Origin: Ilumatobacter sp.
GTDB lineage: Bacteria > Actinomycetota > Acidimicrobiia > Acidimicrobiales > Ilumatobacteraceae
DNA: 64,000 nucleotides
Direction of reading: 5' to 3'
Assembly (NCBI RefSeq): GCF_030065885.1
Contig: NZ_JASJCS010000001.1
Span: forward strand, 1-64,000
This document shows, piece after piece, positions 8,911 to 18,816 of the stretch. The notes beneath the pieces were generated by a model that saw only the letters and a program-made list of their open reading frames with translations, ran no database searches and was not told where the DNA came from. Positions within the stretch are counted from its first letter, which is position 1. Each line of letters opens with the position of its first letter. A program made the translations under genes and the position numbers.

Positions 8911-10982
8911 TCAGTCACCTCACGCAGCAACTCCTGGATCTCCCGCTCGAGCTGCTTGATCTCGGCGTCGATCTCCTCGAGCGGCCGTGGCGGTGTGTGG
9001 ACGTAGAAGTGCCTCGCGAGGGGGATCTCGTAGCCAATCTTGGTCTTGGTGTGGTCGACCCAGGCGTCGGGGACGTAGGGGTGGACCTCCTGCTCGACGT
9101 ACTGCTCGACGGCCTTGACGCAGGTGTCGGTGGCGAGGCGGTCGGTGGGGTCGGGTTCGTAGCGCACCGGGTCGGGCGGGAGAGGGACGTTCTCGTTGTC
9201 GCGCAGGTCGGCGTCGGGCTCGGGGTGGCCGTGCTTGTCGGTGATCGGGTCGGCGTCGGGGTCGCGAAAGGCCAGGGCGTCGACGATGGCGTTCTCGATC
9301 GGTTTGCCCGACAGGTCGAGCTTGGCCATCCAGTGCTTCGCTTCCTGGCGCGCGGCGGCCTCGCTGTCGAAACCTGTCCCGGCGCCTCTGCGGGCGCGTT
9401 CGGCCAGTCCCTCGAGCTGCTGCTCGTCGAGCTTGGCGAGCTTCTTGTCGGACAGCAGCGCGTCCGCGGACGCGTCGGTCACCTCCCACCTCAGGCGGAG
9501 GGGGCGTTCGACCGTGATGCGGAGGAAGCCGAACGACTCGTTGGGGAAGATCTTCACCCGGGCCTCGTCCTCGTTCTGCTGCTGGTCGAAGTTGCCGTAG
9601 AGGCGGACGATCTCGGCGATCTGGGCGTCGCTGACCTCCTTGCGCTTCTCACCGAGGCTCTTGCGCATCTTGGTGAAGTGCGTCCGGGCGTCGATGAGCT
9701 GCACCTTGCCCCGGCGGTTCGGGCTCTTGCGGTTGGTGACGATCCAGAAGTAGGTGGAGATGCCGGTGTTGTAGAAGAGCTGGTCGGGCAGGGCGACCAC
9801 GGCCTCGAGCCAGTCGTGCTCGATGATCCAGCGGCGGATCTCGCTCTCACCGCTGCCGGCCGCGCCGGTGAACAGCGGGGAGCCGTTGAACACGATCGCC
9901 AGGCGCGAGCCGCCCTGCTCGGGCGGGCGCATCTTCGAGATCATGTGCTGGAGGAACAAGAAGCTGCCGTCGTTGATCCGCGGCAGGCCCGCCCCATATC
10001 GGCCGGCGAAACCGAGCGACTCGTGCTCGTGGCGGACCGAGTCGGCGACCTTCTTCCACTCCACCCCGAACGGCGGGTTGGCGAGCAGGTAGTCGAACCG
10101 CTCGTTGGGGTGCTGGTCGCCCTGGTCGCCCGGATCGTCCGGGTCGTGCTGCTTGAGGGAGTTGCCGACCTTGATGTTCGACGCGTTCTGGCCCTTCAGC
10201 ATCATGTCCGACCGGCAGATCGCGTACGACTCCGAGTTCAGCTCCTGGCCGAACACGGTGAGGGTGGCCTGCGGGTTGTGACTGCGGACGAAGTCTTCCG
10301 CCACGCTCAACATGCCACCGGTGCCACACGCCGGGTCGTACAACGTCGCCTTCGCACCCGGCTTGGAGAGGATGTCGTCGTCCTCGATGAACAACAGGTT
10401 CACCATCAGCCGGATGACCTCCCGCGGGGTGAAGTGCTCGCCGGCCGTCTCGTTGCTCAGCTCGGAGAAGCGGCGGATCAGCTCCTCGTAGAGGTAGCCC
10501 ATCTCCAGGTTGGAGACGTGCTCGGGGTGGAGGTCGATCTCGGCGAACTTGCCGAGCACCAGGTACAGCAGCCCCGCCTTGTGGAGCCGGGTGATCTGGG
10601 TGGCGAACTCGAACCGCTCGAGGATCTCCTTCGCCTCGGGCGAGAAGCCGTGGATGTAGTTGAGGAGGTTGTCGCGGATGTTGTCCGGATCGTCGAGCAG
10701 CTTCGGGATGTCGTACGGGCTGATGTTCCAGAGCCCGTCGGTGGTGGTCATCGCGTCGAGGATCGGTGCGAAGTTCTCGACCTTGCCCTGGAGCTGCTCG
10801 TGGCGGGCGAGCATGTCGGCCTTGACCGGGGCGAGCACGCAGTCGAACCGCCGGAGGACCGTGAGCGGAAGGATGACCTTGCCGTACTCCGACTGCTTGT
10901 AGTCGCCGCGGAGCAGGTCGGCCACCGACCAGATGAACGCCGCATGGTTCTTGATCGCCTCGCCGTTCGGCACGCCGGTCAT
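8907..10982 (-). CDS. hsdM: Type I R-M methyltransferase subunit
   Basis: MTGVPNGEAIKNHAAFIWSVADLLRGDYKQSEYGKVILPLTVLRRFDCVL; SAM motif [14 protein letters not shown] motif. Confidence 0.95.
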   Translation of the reverse strand: MTGVPNGEAIKNHAAFIWSVADLLRGDYKQSEYGKVILPLTVLRRFDCVLAPVKADMLARHEQLQGKVENFAPILDAMTTTDGLWNISPYDIPKLLDDPDNIRDNLLNYIHGFSPEAKEILERFEFATQITRLHKAGLLYLVLGKFAEIDLHPEHVSNLEMGYLYEELIRRFSELSNETAGEHFTPREVIRLMVNLLFIEDDDILSKPGAKATLYDPACGTGGMLSVAEDFVRSHNPQATLTVFGQELNSESYAICRSDMMLKGQNASNIKVGNSLKQHDPDDPGDQGDQHPNERFDYLLANPPFGVEWKKVADSVRHEHESLGFAGRYGAGLPRINDGSFLFLQHMISKMRPPEQGGSRLAIVFNGSPLFTGAAGSGESEIRRWIIEHDWLEAVVALPDQLFYNTGISTYFWIVTNRKSPNRRGKVQLIDARTHFTKMRKSLGEKRKEVSDAQIAEIVRLYGNFDQQQNEDEARVKIFPNESFGFLRITVERPLRLRWEVTDASADALLSDKKLAKLDEQQLEGLAERARRGAGTGFDSEAAARQEAKHWMAKLDLSGKPIENAIVDALAFRDPDADPITDKHGHPEPDADLRDNENVPLPPDPVRYEPDPTDRLATDTCVKAVEQYVEQEVHPYVPDAWVDHTKTKIGYEIPLARHFYVHTPPRPLEEIDAEIKQLEREIQELLREVTE

Positions 10983-11072
10983 CGTGCCACGTCCCGGCCA
11001 GGGCCGCGACACCCCTCTGGTAGGTTGGCCGTACCGACTTCCCCTCGCATCACACCGATCGAGGAGAACCGA

Positions 11073-11333
11073 ATGACGGTCGACGACCGCACCCGATTGA
11101 ATCTGCACCGAAAGCTCGAAGCGGTGCTCGGACACGACGACGCAGACACGCTCATGGCTCACCTTCCACCCGTCACCTGGCAGGACGTTGCGACCAAAGC
11201 CGACGTCGACGCGGCGTGCGATCGCGTCCGGGTCGAGTTCTCGCAGGCGATGGAGCGGCAGATCCGTTGGATGGTGACGTTCAACACCGCCCTCGTCGCA
11301 GTCGCCCTCGCCGCCGCCCGCCTGCTCTTCTGA
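11073..11333 (+). CDS. 86-aa coiled-coil protein with C-terminal TM helix
   Basis: MTVDDRTRLNLHRKLEAVLGHDDADTLMAHLPP...WMVTFNTALVAVALAAARLLF. Confidence 0.6.
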   Translation: MTVDDRTRLNLHRKLEAVLGHDDADTLMAHLPPVTWQDVATKADVDAACDRVRVEFSQAMERQIRWMVTFNTALVAVALAAARLLF

Positions 11334-11401
11334 CGGCTCGCTCCCGTCTCGGCTGAAGCTCGGCGCTCACTACGATCGCCCGGACACACGAGAGGGCACC
11401 C

Positions 11402-13033
11402 ATGACGGCGACAGGGGATTCGACGGAGTTCATCGACGAGGCCGAGGCGATCGCCTCCATGACCACCTCGCGCCCGTCCGGGCACGGGGCGATCCGGGCG
11501 TACGACTGGATCGGGCATCACGCCCGCAACCGTCCCGACCACGAAGCCGTCCGCGATCTCGGCACCGACCGCACCTTCACCTACGCCGAGCTCGACCGGC
11601 GGATCGACGCGATGGCCGCCTACCTCACCTCGCTCGGCATCGGCCGCGGCGACCGGATCGGCGTGCTCGCCCACAACGGCGTCGAATACTTCGACATCCA
11701 GTTCGCATGCGCCCGCACCGGATCGATTTGTGTCCTGCTCAACTGGCGGCTCACCGTCACCGAGCTCGAGTACATCGTCGGCGACTCGTCCCCGATGCTG
11801 CTCGTCCACGACACCGAGTTCGCCGCCACCGCCACCGAGCTCCAACAGCGCTGCCACATCGCCACCCTCCTCGAGATCGACGGTGGCACCCCCGACAGCG
11901 CCTACGAGACCGTCCTCGCCGAACACACCGGCACGCCCGTCACACCGCACACCCTCACCCACGACGACGTGATCACGATCATGTACACGTCCGGCACCAC
12001 CGGGCTGCCGAAGGGGGCGATGATCACCCACGGCATGAACTTCTGGAACTGCGTCAACCTCGGCGTCCCCGCGGGGATCGGCATCGACACGGTCCACCTC
12101 AACATCCTCCCCCTGTTCCACACCGGCGGGCTGAACTGCTACAGCAACCCGGTGCTCCACGCCGGCGGCACCGTCGTCATCCTCAAGACCTTCGACCCGG
12201 GCGAGACGCTGCTGGTGCTCGGCGACCCCGACCAGGGGATCACCCACTTCTTCGGGGTGCCGGCGCCGTACCAGTTCATGATGCAGCACCCCGACTTCGA
12301 CACGACCGACCTCTCCCGGCTCCGCATCGCCGGCGTCGGCGGGGCACCGTGCGCGCTGACGATCATGGAACGCTGGACCGAGCGGGGCGTGCTCCTCGCC
12401 CAGGGGTTCGGGATGACCGAGACCAGCCCCGCCTGCATCTTCCTCGACCCGAGCGACGCGCTCCGCAAGATCGGCTCGACCGGCAAGGCGCTGATGCACA
12501 CCGAATTCCGGATCGTCAACGAGTCGGGCTCGGATTGCGGGCCGGACGAGGTCGGTGAGCTGTGGGTCGCCGGGCCGAACATCACCCCCGGCTACTGGAA
12601 CCGGCCCGACGCCACCGCCGCCGCGTTCGAGGGCCGCTGGCTCAAGACCGGCGACGCCGCCCGCATCGACGACGAGGGGTTCGTCTACATCGTCGACCGC
12701 TGGAAGGACATGTACATCTCCGGCGGCGAGAACGTCTACCCCGCCGAGGTCGAGAACGTCCTGTACCAGCTGCCGGCCGTGGCGGAGGCGGCCGTGATCG
12801 GCGTGCCGAGCGAGCGGTGGGGCGAGACCGGCCTGGCCGTGATCGCGTTGAAGGAGGGCGAATCACTGGATCGCCAGCAGGTCCAGGAGTACTGCGCCGA
12901 GAGGCTGGCCAAGTTCAAGGTCCCAGCCGACATCGCCATCATCGAGGCTCTGCCGAGGAACGCCACGGGCAAGGTGTTGAAGCGCGAACTGAGAGACCAG
13001 TTCGTCGGCACCGGCGAACCGGCGATCACGTAG
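11402..13033 (+). CDS. Acyl-CoA synthetase (AMP-binding, fatty-acid CoA ligase-like)
   Basis: [62 protein letters not shown]. Confidence 0.92.
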   Translation: MTATGDSTEFIDEAEAIASMTTSRPSGHGAIRAYDWIGHHARNRPDHEAVRDLGTDRTFTYAELDRRIDAMAAYLTSLGIGRGDRIGVLAHNGVEYFDIQFACARTGSICVLLNWRLTVTELEYIVGDSSPMLLVHDTEFAATATELQQRCHIATLLEIDGGTPDSAYETVLAEHTGTPVTPHTLTHDDVITIMYTSGTTGLPKGAMITHGMNFWNCVNLGVPAGIGIDTVHLNILPLFHTGGLNCYSNPVLHAGGTVVILKTFDPGETLLVLGDPDQGITHFFGVPAPYQFMMQHPDFDTTDLSRLRIAGVGGAPCALTIMERWTERGVLLAQGFGMTETSPACIFLDPSDALRKIGSTGKALMHTEFRIVNESGSDCGPDEVGELWVAGPNITPGYWNRPDATAAAFEGRWLKTGDAARIDDEGFVYIVDRWKDMYISGGENVYPAEVENVLYQLPAVAEAAVIGVPSERWGETGLAVIALKEGESLDRQQVQEYCAERLAKFKVPADIAIIEALPRNATGKVLKRELRDQFVGTGEPAIT

Positions 13034-13048
13034 CGCTGCGCCGTATGG

Positions 13049-13518
13049 GGCTGCCGTCGTAGCAGCGGCAGGCCCGTACCGACCGGCAAGGCCGAGCGAC
13101 TCGTGCTCGTGCTTGACCGAGTCGGCGACCTTCTTCCACTCCACCCCGAACGGCGGGTTGGCGAGCAGGTAGTCGAACCGCTCGTTCGGGTGCTGGTCGC
13201 CCTGATCGTCCGGGTCGTACTGCTTGAGGGAGTTGCCGACCTCGAGTTCGACGCGTTCTGGCCCTTCAGCATCATGTCCGACCGGCAGATCGCGTACGAC
13301 TCCGAGTTCAGCTCCTGGCCGAAGACGGTGAGGGTGGCCTGCGGGTTGTGACTGTGGACGAAGTCCTCCGCCACGCTCAACATGCCACCGGTGCCACACG
13401 CCGGGTCGTACAACGTCGCCTTGGCACCCGGCTTGGAGAGGATGTCGTCGTCCTCGATGAACAACAGGTTCACCATCAGCCGGATGACTTCCCGCGGGGT
13501 GAAGTGCTCACCGGCCGC
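13049..13518 (-). pseudogene. Truncated, frameshifted duplicate of hsdM
   Basis: Near-identical to 9963-10449 within hsdM; retains [10 protein letters not shown] and NPPF but in two different frames (small indels), no start or stop of its own. Confidence 0.9.
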
Positions 13519-13634
13519 CGTTCGGCACGGCCGCCGTGTTGGCACAACACGGCCGCGACCGCCGTCCGACGACGGAGCGTGCGCTGAGACGAATCGAACA
13601 TCAGTTCGAAACTGTGTCACACCCCCTCGTCAAG

Positions 13635-14864
13635 ATGGGCGGCATGGAGATCGGCACCGTCATCGAGCACGTGCGGCACGTGGCCGACGTGCGCACCGAT
13701 GGCACGGCACCGACCGAACGGCTCGAGTCGGCGTTGCGAGATGTGGGCCGTCTGGAGGCCTGGTTGGCAGGCACCAAGGCGGCGCTCACCTCCCTGCTGG
13801 CAGCGCAGGTGTCGTTCCCTGAGAAGACGATCGCCGACTGCACGCGTGGCTCGACCCGCGACGCGATCAACGACACCGCCCGCGCCGGAACGTTGGACGC
13901 GGCGCCGTCGCTGGCCGACGCGCTCGACGATGCCCGCGTCACCGTCGGCCACGTCGACGCCGTCACCAAGGCCACCAAATCGCTCGACGCCGACCAGCGC
14001 GACGAGCTGCTCGGCCGGCTCGACACGGGGCTGCTCGACATCGCCGCCGTCGCAACGGTGGCCGAGTGGCGCCGACGGCTGGCGATGGAGGTCAACAACA
14101 TCCAGCGCGACGACGGCATCGACCGGTTCGAACGCCAGCAGCGAGCGACGAGCGTGCGGAGTTGGACCGACGGCGAGGGAATGTGGTGCCTGTCGGGTCG
14201 GTTCGACCCGGTGACCGGCGTGAAGCTGTCGGCTGCGATCGACGCCGCCACCAACGCGCTGTTCGCCGAGCAGACGCCGACTACCTGCCCCACCGACCCG
14301 GTCGAGAAGCAGCGACACCTGAACGCTCTGGCGCTGGCGGGCCTGATCACCGACGCCGGCGGCACTGGGCGGCCGGGGCGGCCCGAGTACGTGGTGGTCG
14401 TCGACACCTCGCAGCCCGACGGCGCTGGCGGGCCCGAGGTCGACTGGGGGATTCCCGTCGAGGTGCCGCACCGCGTGCTGGCCGAGCTGATGGGCGACGG
14501 CCGGGTCGAGACCGTGATCGTCCGCAACCGCGTCGTGCTCCACGCACCGGGCGAACTGAACCTCGGCCGCACCACCCGCCTCGCCAACCGAGCCCAGCGT
14601 CGGGCGCTGCGGGCGCTGTACTCCAGCTGCGCGATCCCCGGCTGCGACGTGCGTTACGACCGCTGCAAGCTCCACCACATCGTGTGGTGGCGAAACGGCG
14701 GGCGCACCGACCTCGACAACCTGTTGCCCGTCTGCACCCACCACCACACCAAGATCCACGACGCCGGTTGGCAGGTCTCGCTCGGCGCCAACCGCGAGCT
14801 CACCATCACCTTCCCCGACGGCACCATTCACAACACCGGCCCACCCAGCCGCCGGGCTGCGTGA
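13635..14864 (+). CDS. 13E12/DUF222-type HNH endonuclease domain protein
   Basis: MGGMEIGTVIEHVRHVADVR...; C-terminal CAIPGCDVRYDRCKLHHIVWWRNGGRTDLDNLLPVCTHHHTKIHD HNH motif. Confidence 0.85.
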   Translation: MGGMEIGTVIEHVRHVADVRTDGTAPTERLESALRDVGRLEAWLAGTKAALTSLLAAQVSFPEKTIADCTRGSTRDAINDTARAGTLDAAPSLADALDDARVTVGHVDAVTKATKSLDADQRDELLGRLDTGLLDIAAVATVAEWRRRLAMEVNNIQRDDGIDRFERQQRATSVRSWTDGEGMWCLSGRFDPVTGVKLSAAIDAATNALFAEQTPTTCPTDPVEKQRHLNALALAGLITDAGGTGRPGRPEYVVVVDTSQPDGAGGPEVDWGIPVEVPHRVLAELMGDGRVETVIVRNRVVLHAPGELNLGRTTRLANRAQRRALRALYSSCAIPGCDVRYDRCKLHHIVWWRNGGRTDLDNLLPVCTHHHTKIHDAGWQVSLGANRELTITFPDGTIHNTGPPSRRAA

Positions 14865-14979
14865 CCGCAGCCGAACGCTCCTTGACAACCGAAGACGCGC
14901 GTCACCGATCATTCCCGACCCGCACCCGGCGCGGCGAGACCGACCACTGCGCGCCGACCCCGTCCGCTCGCCACGGCTT

Positions 14980-15490
14980 GCCGGGGTTCGCTGGCCTCCC
15001 GAGCCGGATCCGTGGTCGGCGATCCGGCTCTTCGGGTCGCGGGAGCGCCACCTGGAGGCGGCGGTCGGTGAGCTCCCCTTGAATGACGAAGTTGGGGTAG
15101 GCGGCGACCAGCAGTTCCCAGCACCCGTCGCGCTCGGCGTCGTCGGTGACCTCGGTGAAGGTGCAGTTTGGCGGCGGTTGCCATCCACCTCGACGAAGCC
15201 GCGCCGGCGGCGACCAGGTCGGAACGACGCTGCCGCTCCCCAGTGCCGCTGCGAGCTCGCGTGCTTCACCCGCGACCCGACGCAACTCGGCGGCTTCGAC
15301 CTCGCTGCCGACGCGCCTGAGGTGACCTTGCGCGACACCCTGCCTAGCTCCGCCACCGCCGCCCGGCGCTCCGCCAACTCCTCGGTCAGCTCCACCTCGG
15401 GCACGTCGACATCTCGCATCCCGGCCAGCTGCCGGTCGAGCGGGATGCCGCCAGCCGGCAACGATCGCTCCGGTCTGGCCATCGCCGCAT
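14980..15490 (-). pseudogene. Degraded thioesterase-family 5' region joined to a nitroreductase/Ddn-like 3' tail
   Basis: Frame 1 LAGMRDVDVPEVELTEELAERRAAVAELG and frame 2 LRRVGSEVEAAELRRVAGEARELAAAL match consecutive parts of the intact gene at 27333-28067 (about 1-nt deletion); downstream FTEVTDDAERDGCWELLVAAYPNFVIQGELTDRRLQVALPRP resembles a deazaflavin nitroreductase C-terminus. Confidence 0.6.
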
Positions 15491-15558
15491 CCTGCCTCAG
15501 GAGTTGCGAGCTGCGCCTGGCACATCTCGCAATTTGGTGCAGCCGGGTGGCGGGTTCG

Positions 15559-17853
15559 TCAGGCGAGACCCGATCGGTCGATCGGATCGGTCCATTCGGC
15601 GGCTGCCGCCCGCAGCACCTCATAGGGGGAGACGCTGGGGTCCTCGTCGGTGCCGAACCGGTCGGTCGCATCGCGACCGAGGCTGTGGTTCACCAGTTCG
15701 AAGTACCAGCGACCCCGCACCGTCGCGAACAGCCCGCCTTGCTCTTCGGGCACCGTGCCACCCAGCTCGTTGCCCGATACGGGCTCGGCCGCGTCGCCCA
15801 GCACCGACGACAGATGCGCCTCGGCATCGGCGGCTGAAGCGAAGAGCGTGGCGCGCAACCACGACCGCGCCGCCGCCGGGTCGTCGCCGTCGAGATGATC
15901 GGTGGGGCGCCACCAGTCCGCCACCGCGCCAGCGGGCGACGCGGCACCCGGCGCACCGAGCACTGCGAACCCGTTCGGGAGGTCGAAGCTGTCGAACAGC
16001 TCGACGTCGGCGTCCGACGTGCGCGTCAGTCGCTGGTCGACCAACCAGAGGGCCCGACCGACCAGGCGGACCGAATCGACATCGGTGCCAGCAACGGCAC
16101 CGCGCGCCGCCTCCTCGATCCGTCGACCGATCTCGAGCATCAACTCCATGTCGTCGGCGTAGACGTCGTCCTTCGGCCGTTCGGCATCGACTCGATCGAA
16201 CGACGACGAGTTCTCCGGCCAGATGGAGAGACCCACGGCGCCGTCGTGCCGGACGAAGTACGTCCTGTATCTGGTCTCCAGCTCGCCGTCCTCACCGAAG
16301 CGCGCCAACTCCTCCTCCACCCGCTGCTGCCACTCACCGTCCCCGAGCGAACCGACGTGAGGAACGAACCGATCGATGAACTCGCGGCGGTCGACACCGA
16401 TGACGAACTCGGCGTCCATCCGGCGGGCCGAGAATTGCCGGCCGAGCATCTGTTCGACCGACATGCTCACCATGGGAGCACCGGTCAGTGGGTCGACCGA
16501 TACGTCGATGTCGCTCACCTGCCACTCCTCCGGCAGCTCCGCGAACACGGCGAATGGGACCAGGTCGAGCATCGGATCGTCGGGCACCGGATGTGGGAGC
16601 AGCACCGGTTCGGTGGCCAGGCCCAGCCCATCGAGGTGTTCGAGCAGCGCCGCCACCAGTCGCTCGACGAACGCTCCGTCGGCGTTCGCCGCGAGCGACT
16701 CGGAGACGTCGACCGAGTACCGGCGGTCACCGGCGACGAACCACACGCTGTCGAAGCCATCGGACTGGAATGCCGACATGAACGCGTTGGCGATCCCGTC
16801 GATCGGCTCGGCGAGCCCGACGTCGACGAGTGCGGCAGCGGCGTCGGTCATGGTGACGAAGCGTTCGGCCCTGAGCACGATGACGCCGCTGGGGAACTCG
16901 ACCCGACGACGACCGGCCTCGACGATGCGTGTCCCATCGAGGTGTTGGAGGTCGTGTTCGAATCGCAACGACCAGTCGACCGGATCCTCGCCTCCGAGCT
17001 CGACGATCTCGGCCCACGGGAGCAGGACATCGTCGAGCGAGACGCGGGCGGCGAGGTCGACGAAGCCCGGCGCAGGCGTGTCGGGCTCGACACCCAACTC
17101 GTCCAGCAGCCGATCCTGCAAGGTGACCAGGTCCAGGAGGAGCGCCTCCGCCTCGCTGTCGACCAACTGGTCACTGGCCGTCATCTCGAAGTAGCGAAGC
17201 CCATGGCGCCGCCCGACGTTCCAACGGCGGAAGACCTCGCCCGCGTCGCGCAGCTCCGTCTCGCCGTATCGGCCCACCCACTCGCCGACCTCGAACCGCT
17301 CCCGGACCGCGAAGTCATCGCCGAACGCCTCGAGGTCCGACGTCCGTTCGATGAACGCCGCCTCGTATTCGTCGGCCGCGGCCATGTCGGGGAACTCACA
17401 CGCCCGCACGTCGAGCCAGCGGTACTTGCTGTCCTCGTCCCCCGCCCAGTTCCGGGTCCAGTTGAACGCGCACGCCGTGGTCGTCGCGTCGTAGGGCGCC
17501 GGATCGCCGCCGGGCGTCGGGTCGTCGTAGGGCGGGAGCAGACCACGTTGGTAGTCCGAATACACCCGGACGTCGGCGAGATCGACCATCACGTCCTCGA
17601 TGAGCGGCGCAACGCCCTCTGGCGACACGGTCGAGGGCCGGGCCGTCGTCGTGGCAGCGAGCTGCTGCGGCTCGGACGTCGCGGACGGCACAGGCGAAGT
17701 GCTGATCGAGTTCGGCGATGCATCATCGCCTGGCCCGCTCGACTCCGAGACCAGCGTCGCCTCGGACGATGCGTCACCGTCGCTTCCCGAACACGCAGTG
17801 CCGAACAGGGCACCCGCGAGCATGAGGGACGCGACGGTACGAGCCGAGGACAT
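15559..17853 (-). CDS. Secreted lipoprotein, unknown function
   Basis: MSSARTVASLMLAGALFGTACSGSDG lipobox, low-complexity linker, long acidic extracellular domain. Confidence 0.7.
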   Translation of the reverse strand: MSSARTVASLMLAGALFGTACSGSDGDASSEATLVSESSGPGDDASPNSISTSPVPSATSEPQQLAATTTARPSTVSPEGVAPLIEDVMVDLADVRVYSDYQRGLLPPYDDPTPGGDPAPYDATTTACAFNWTRNWAGDEDSKYRWLDVRACEFPDMAAADEYEAAFIERTSDLEAFGDDFAVRERFEVGEWVGRYGETELRDAGEVFRRWNVGRRHGLRYFEMTASDQLVDSEAEALLLDLVTLQDRLLDELGVEPDTPAPGFVDLAARVSLDDVLLPWAEIVELGGEDPVDWSLRFEHDLQHLDGTRIVEAGRRRVEFPSGVIVLRAERFVTMTDAAAALVDVGLAEPIDGIANAFMSAFQSDGFDSVWFVAGDRRYSVDVSESLAANADGAFVERLVAALLEHLDGLGLATEPVLLPHPVPDDPMLDLVPFAVFAELPEEWQVSDIDVSVDPLTGAPMVSMSVEQMLGRQFSARRMDAEFVIGVDRREFIDRFVPHVGSLGDGEWQQRVEEELARFGEDGELETRYRTYFVRHDGAVGLSIWPENSSSFDRVDAERPKDDVYADDMELMLEIGRRIEEAARGAVAGTDVDSVRLVGRALWLVDQRLTRTSDADVELFDSFDLPNGFAVLGAPGAASPAGAVADWWRPTDHLDGDDPAAARSWLRATLFASAADAEAHLSSVLGDAAEPVSGNELGGTVPEEQGGLFATVRGRWYFELVNHSLGRDATDRFGTDEDPSVSPYEVLRAAAAEWTDPIDRSGLA

Positions 17854-18078
17854 GGCCGCAGTCTGCCCAGACATCGGCCGGCATGACATGGGGACGTCTC
17901 CCCGGTACGTCAGGCGACGGCGGGCGTACCGAAGAAACCCGCAGTCGTCAGGGGACTCGTCTCCATGTTCAGATCGGCGACGTCGTGGTGGACTGCGTTC
18001 GTGAACGGAGTTGCGCGACGACGAGGGCGGATGGCGCTCGCGGATGCTGTCGTGCGGGCGCGCCGTATCATCCGTGCG

Positions 18079-18816
18079 ATGGATCGCTCGGCGGGCTCGC
18101 GTGTGCTCGCGGCCGGGCTCACGCTGGTCGTGCTCGCGGCGGCCTGCAACGGCGACGACGACGGGGCACCGTCCACGACCGCTGCGACGGTGGTCGTGAC
18201 CCCGACCGAGCCGTTGACGACGAGTGTCCCCGTCACGATGCCCCCGACGACCGACGCGACGCCTTCGACGACCGACAGGACGGATGACACGACGCCGACT
18301 ACCGAACCTCCCCCATCGACGACGGCACCGCCGCCGACCACCGATCCGAGCGACGAGGCGGTGCGGCAGGCGGTCCTCGACGCGGTGGTCGAGAGCTGGC
18401 GGGTGTTCAACGAAGCCAAGCTCGACCCCTTCAACGACGAGAAGGTCGCCGCCCTGGGCGACGTCCGCGGCGGCCAGCTGCTGATCGACTCGACGGACAT
18501 CATCGCCCGCTATCGGGTCGAGAACCAACGTTCAATCACCAACCCCGACCTTCCTGCCACGATCGAACCGATCCCTGAGACGATTGAGCTCGATGCGGCG
18601 CGAATCAGCGCGACCGTGACGTACTGCCGGATCGGGTCGAACATCTTCGTCGAGACGGAGGGCAATCCGGACGGAAGCGACCTCGTGATCGATGACTCGA
18701 TCAACGCCTACCACGAGACCGCAGAACTGGTCTTCACGGATGGCGCGTGGATCGAGGTCGGCGGCTTCCAACTCGAACGATACGACGGAGCGACCGAGTG
18801 TCCGCCACTGTCGTGA
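18079..18816 (+). CDS. Lipoprotein with Thr/Pro-rich linker
   Basis: MDRSAGSRVLAAGLTLVVLAAACNGDDDG lipobox followed by TTDATPSTTDRTDDTTPTTEPPPSTT. Confidence 0.75.
   Translation: MDRSAGSRVLAAGLTLVVLAAACNGDDDGAPSTTAATVVVTPTEPLTTSVPVTMPPTTDATPSTTDRTDDTTPTTEPPPSTTAPPPTTDPSDEAVRQAVLDAVVESWRVFNEAKLDPFNDEKVAALGDVRGGQLLIDSTDIIARYRVENQRSITNPDLPATIEPIPETIELDAARISATVTYCRIGSNIFVETEGNPDGSDLVIDDSINAYHETAELVFTDGAWIEVGGFQLERYDGATECPPLS

Noticed and set aside
8997-11333. 778-aa + strand ORF over hsdM
   Set aside because: Antisense artefact of high GC; only its last 86 codons (11073-11333) look like a real gene, while the minus strand encodes a clear HsdM.
15895-17886. 663-aa + strand ORF
   Set aside because: Antisense of the lipoprotein gene, which has a proper signal peptide and lipobox.
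18220-18360. DNA-level repeat or CRISPR-like array in the ACG/CCG-rich tract
   Set aside because: It is a Thr/Pro-rich linker of a lipoprotein with no regular repeat-spacer structure.
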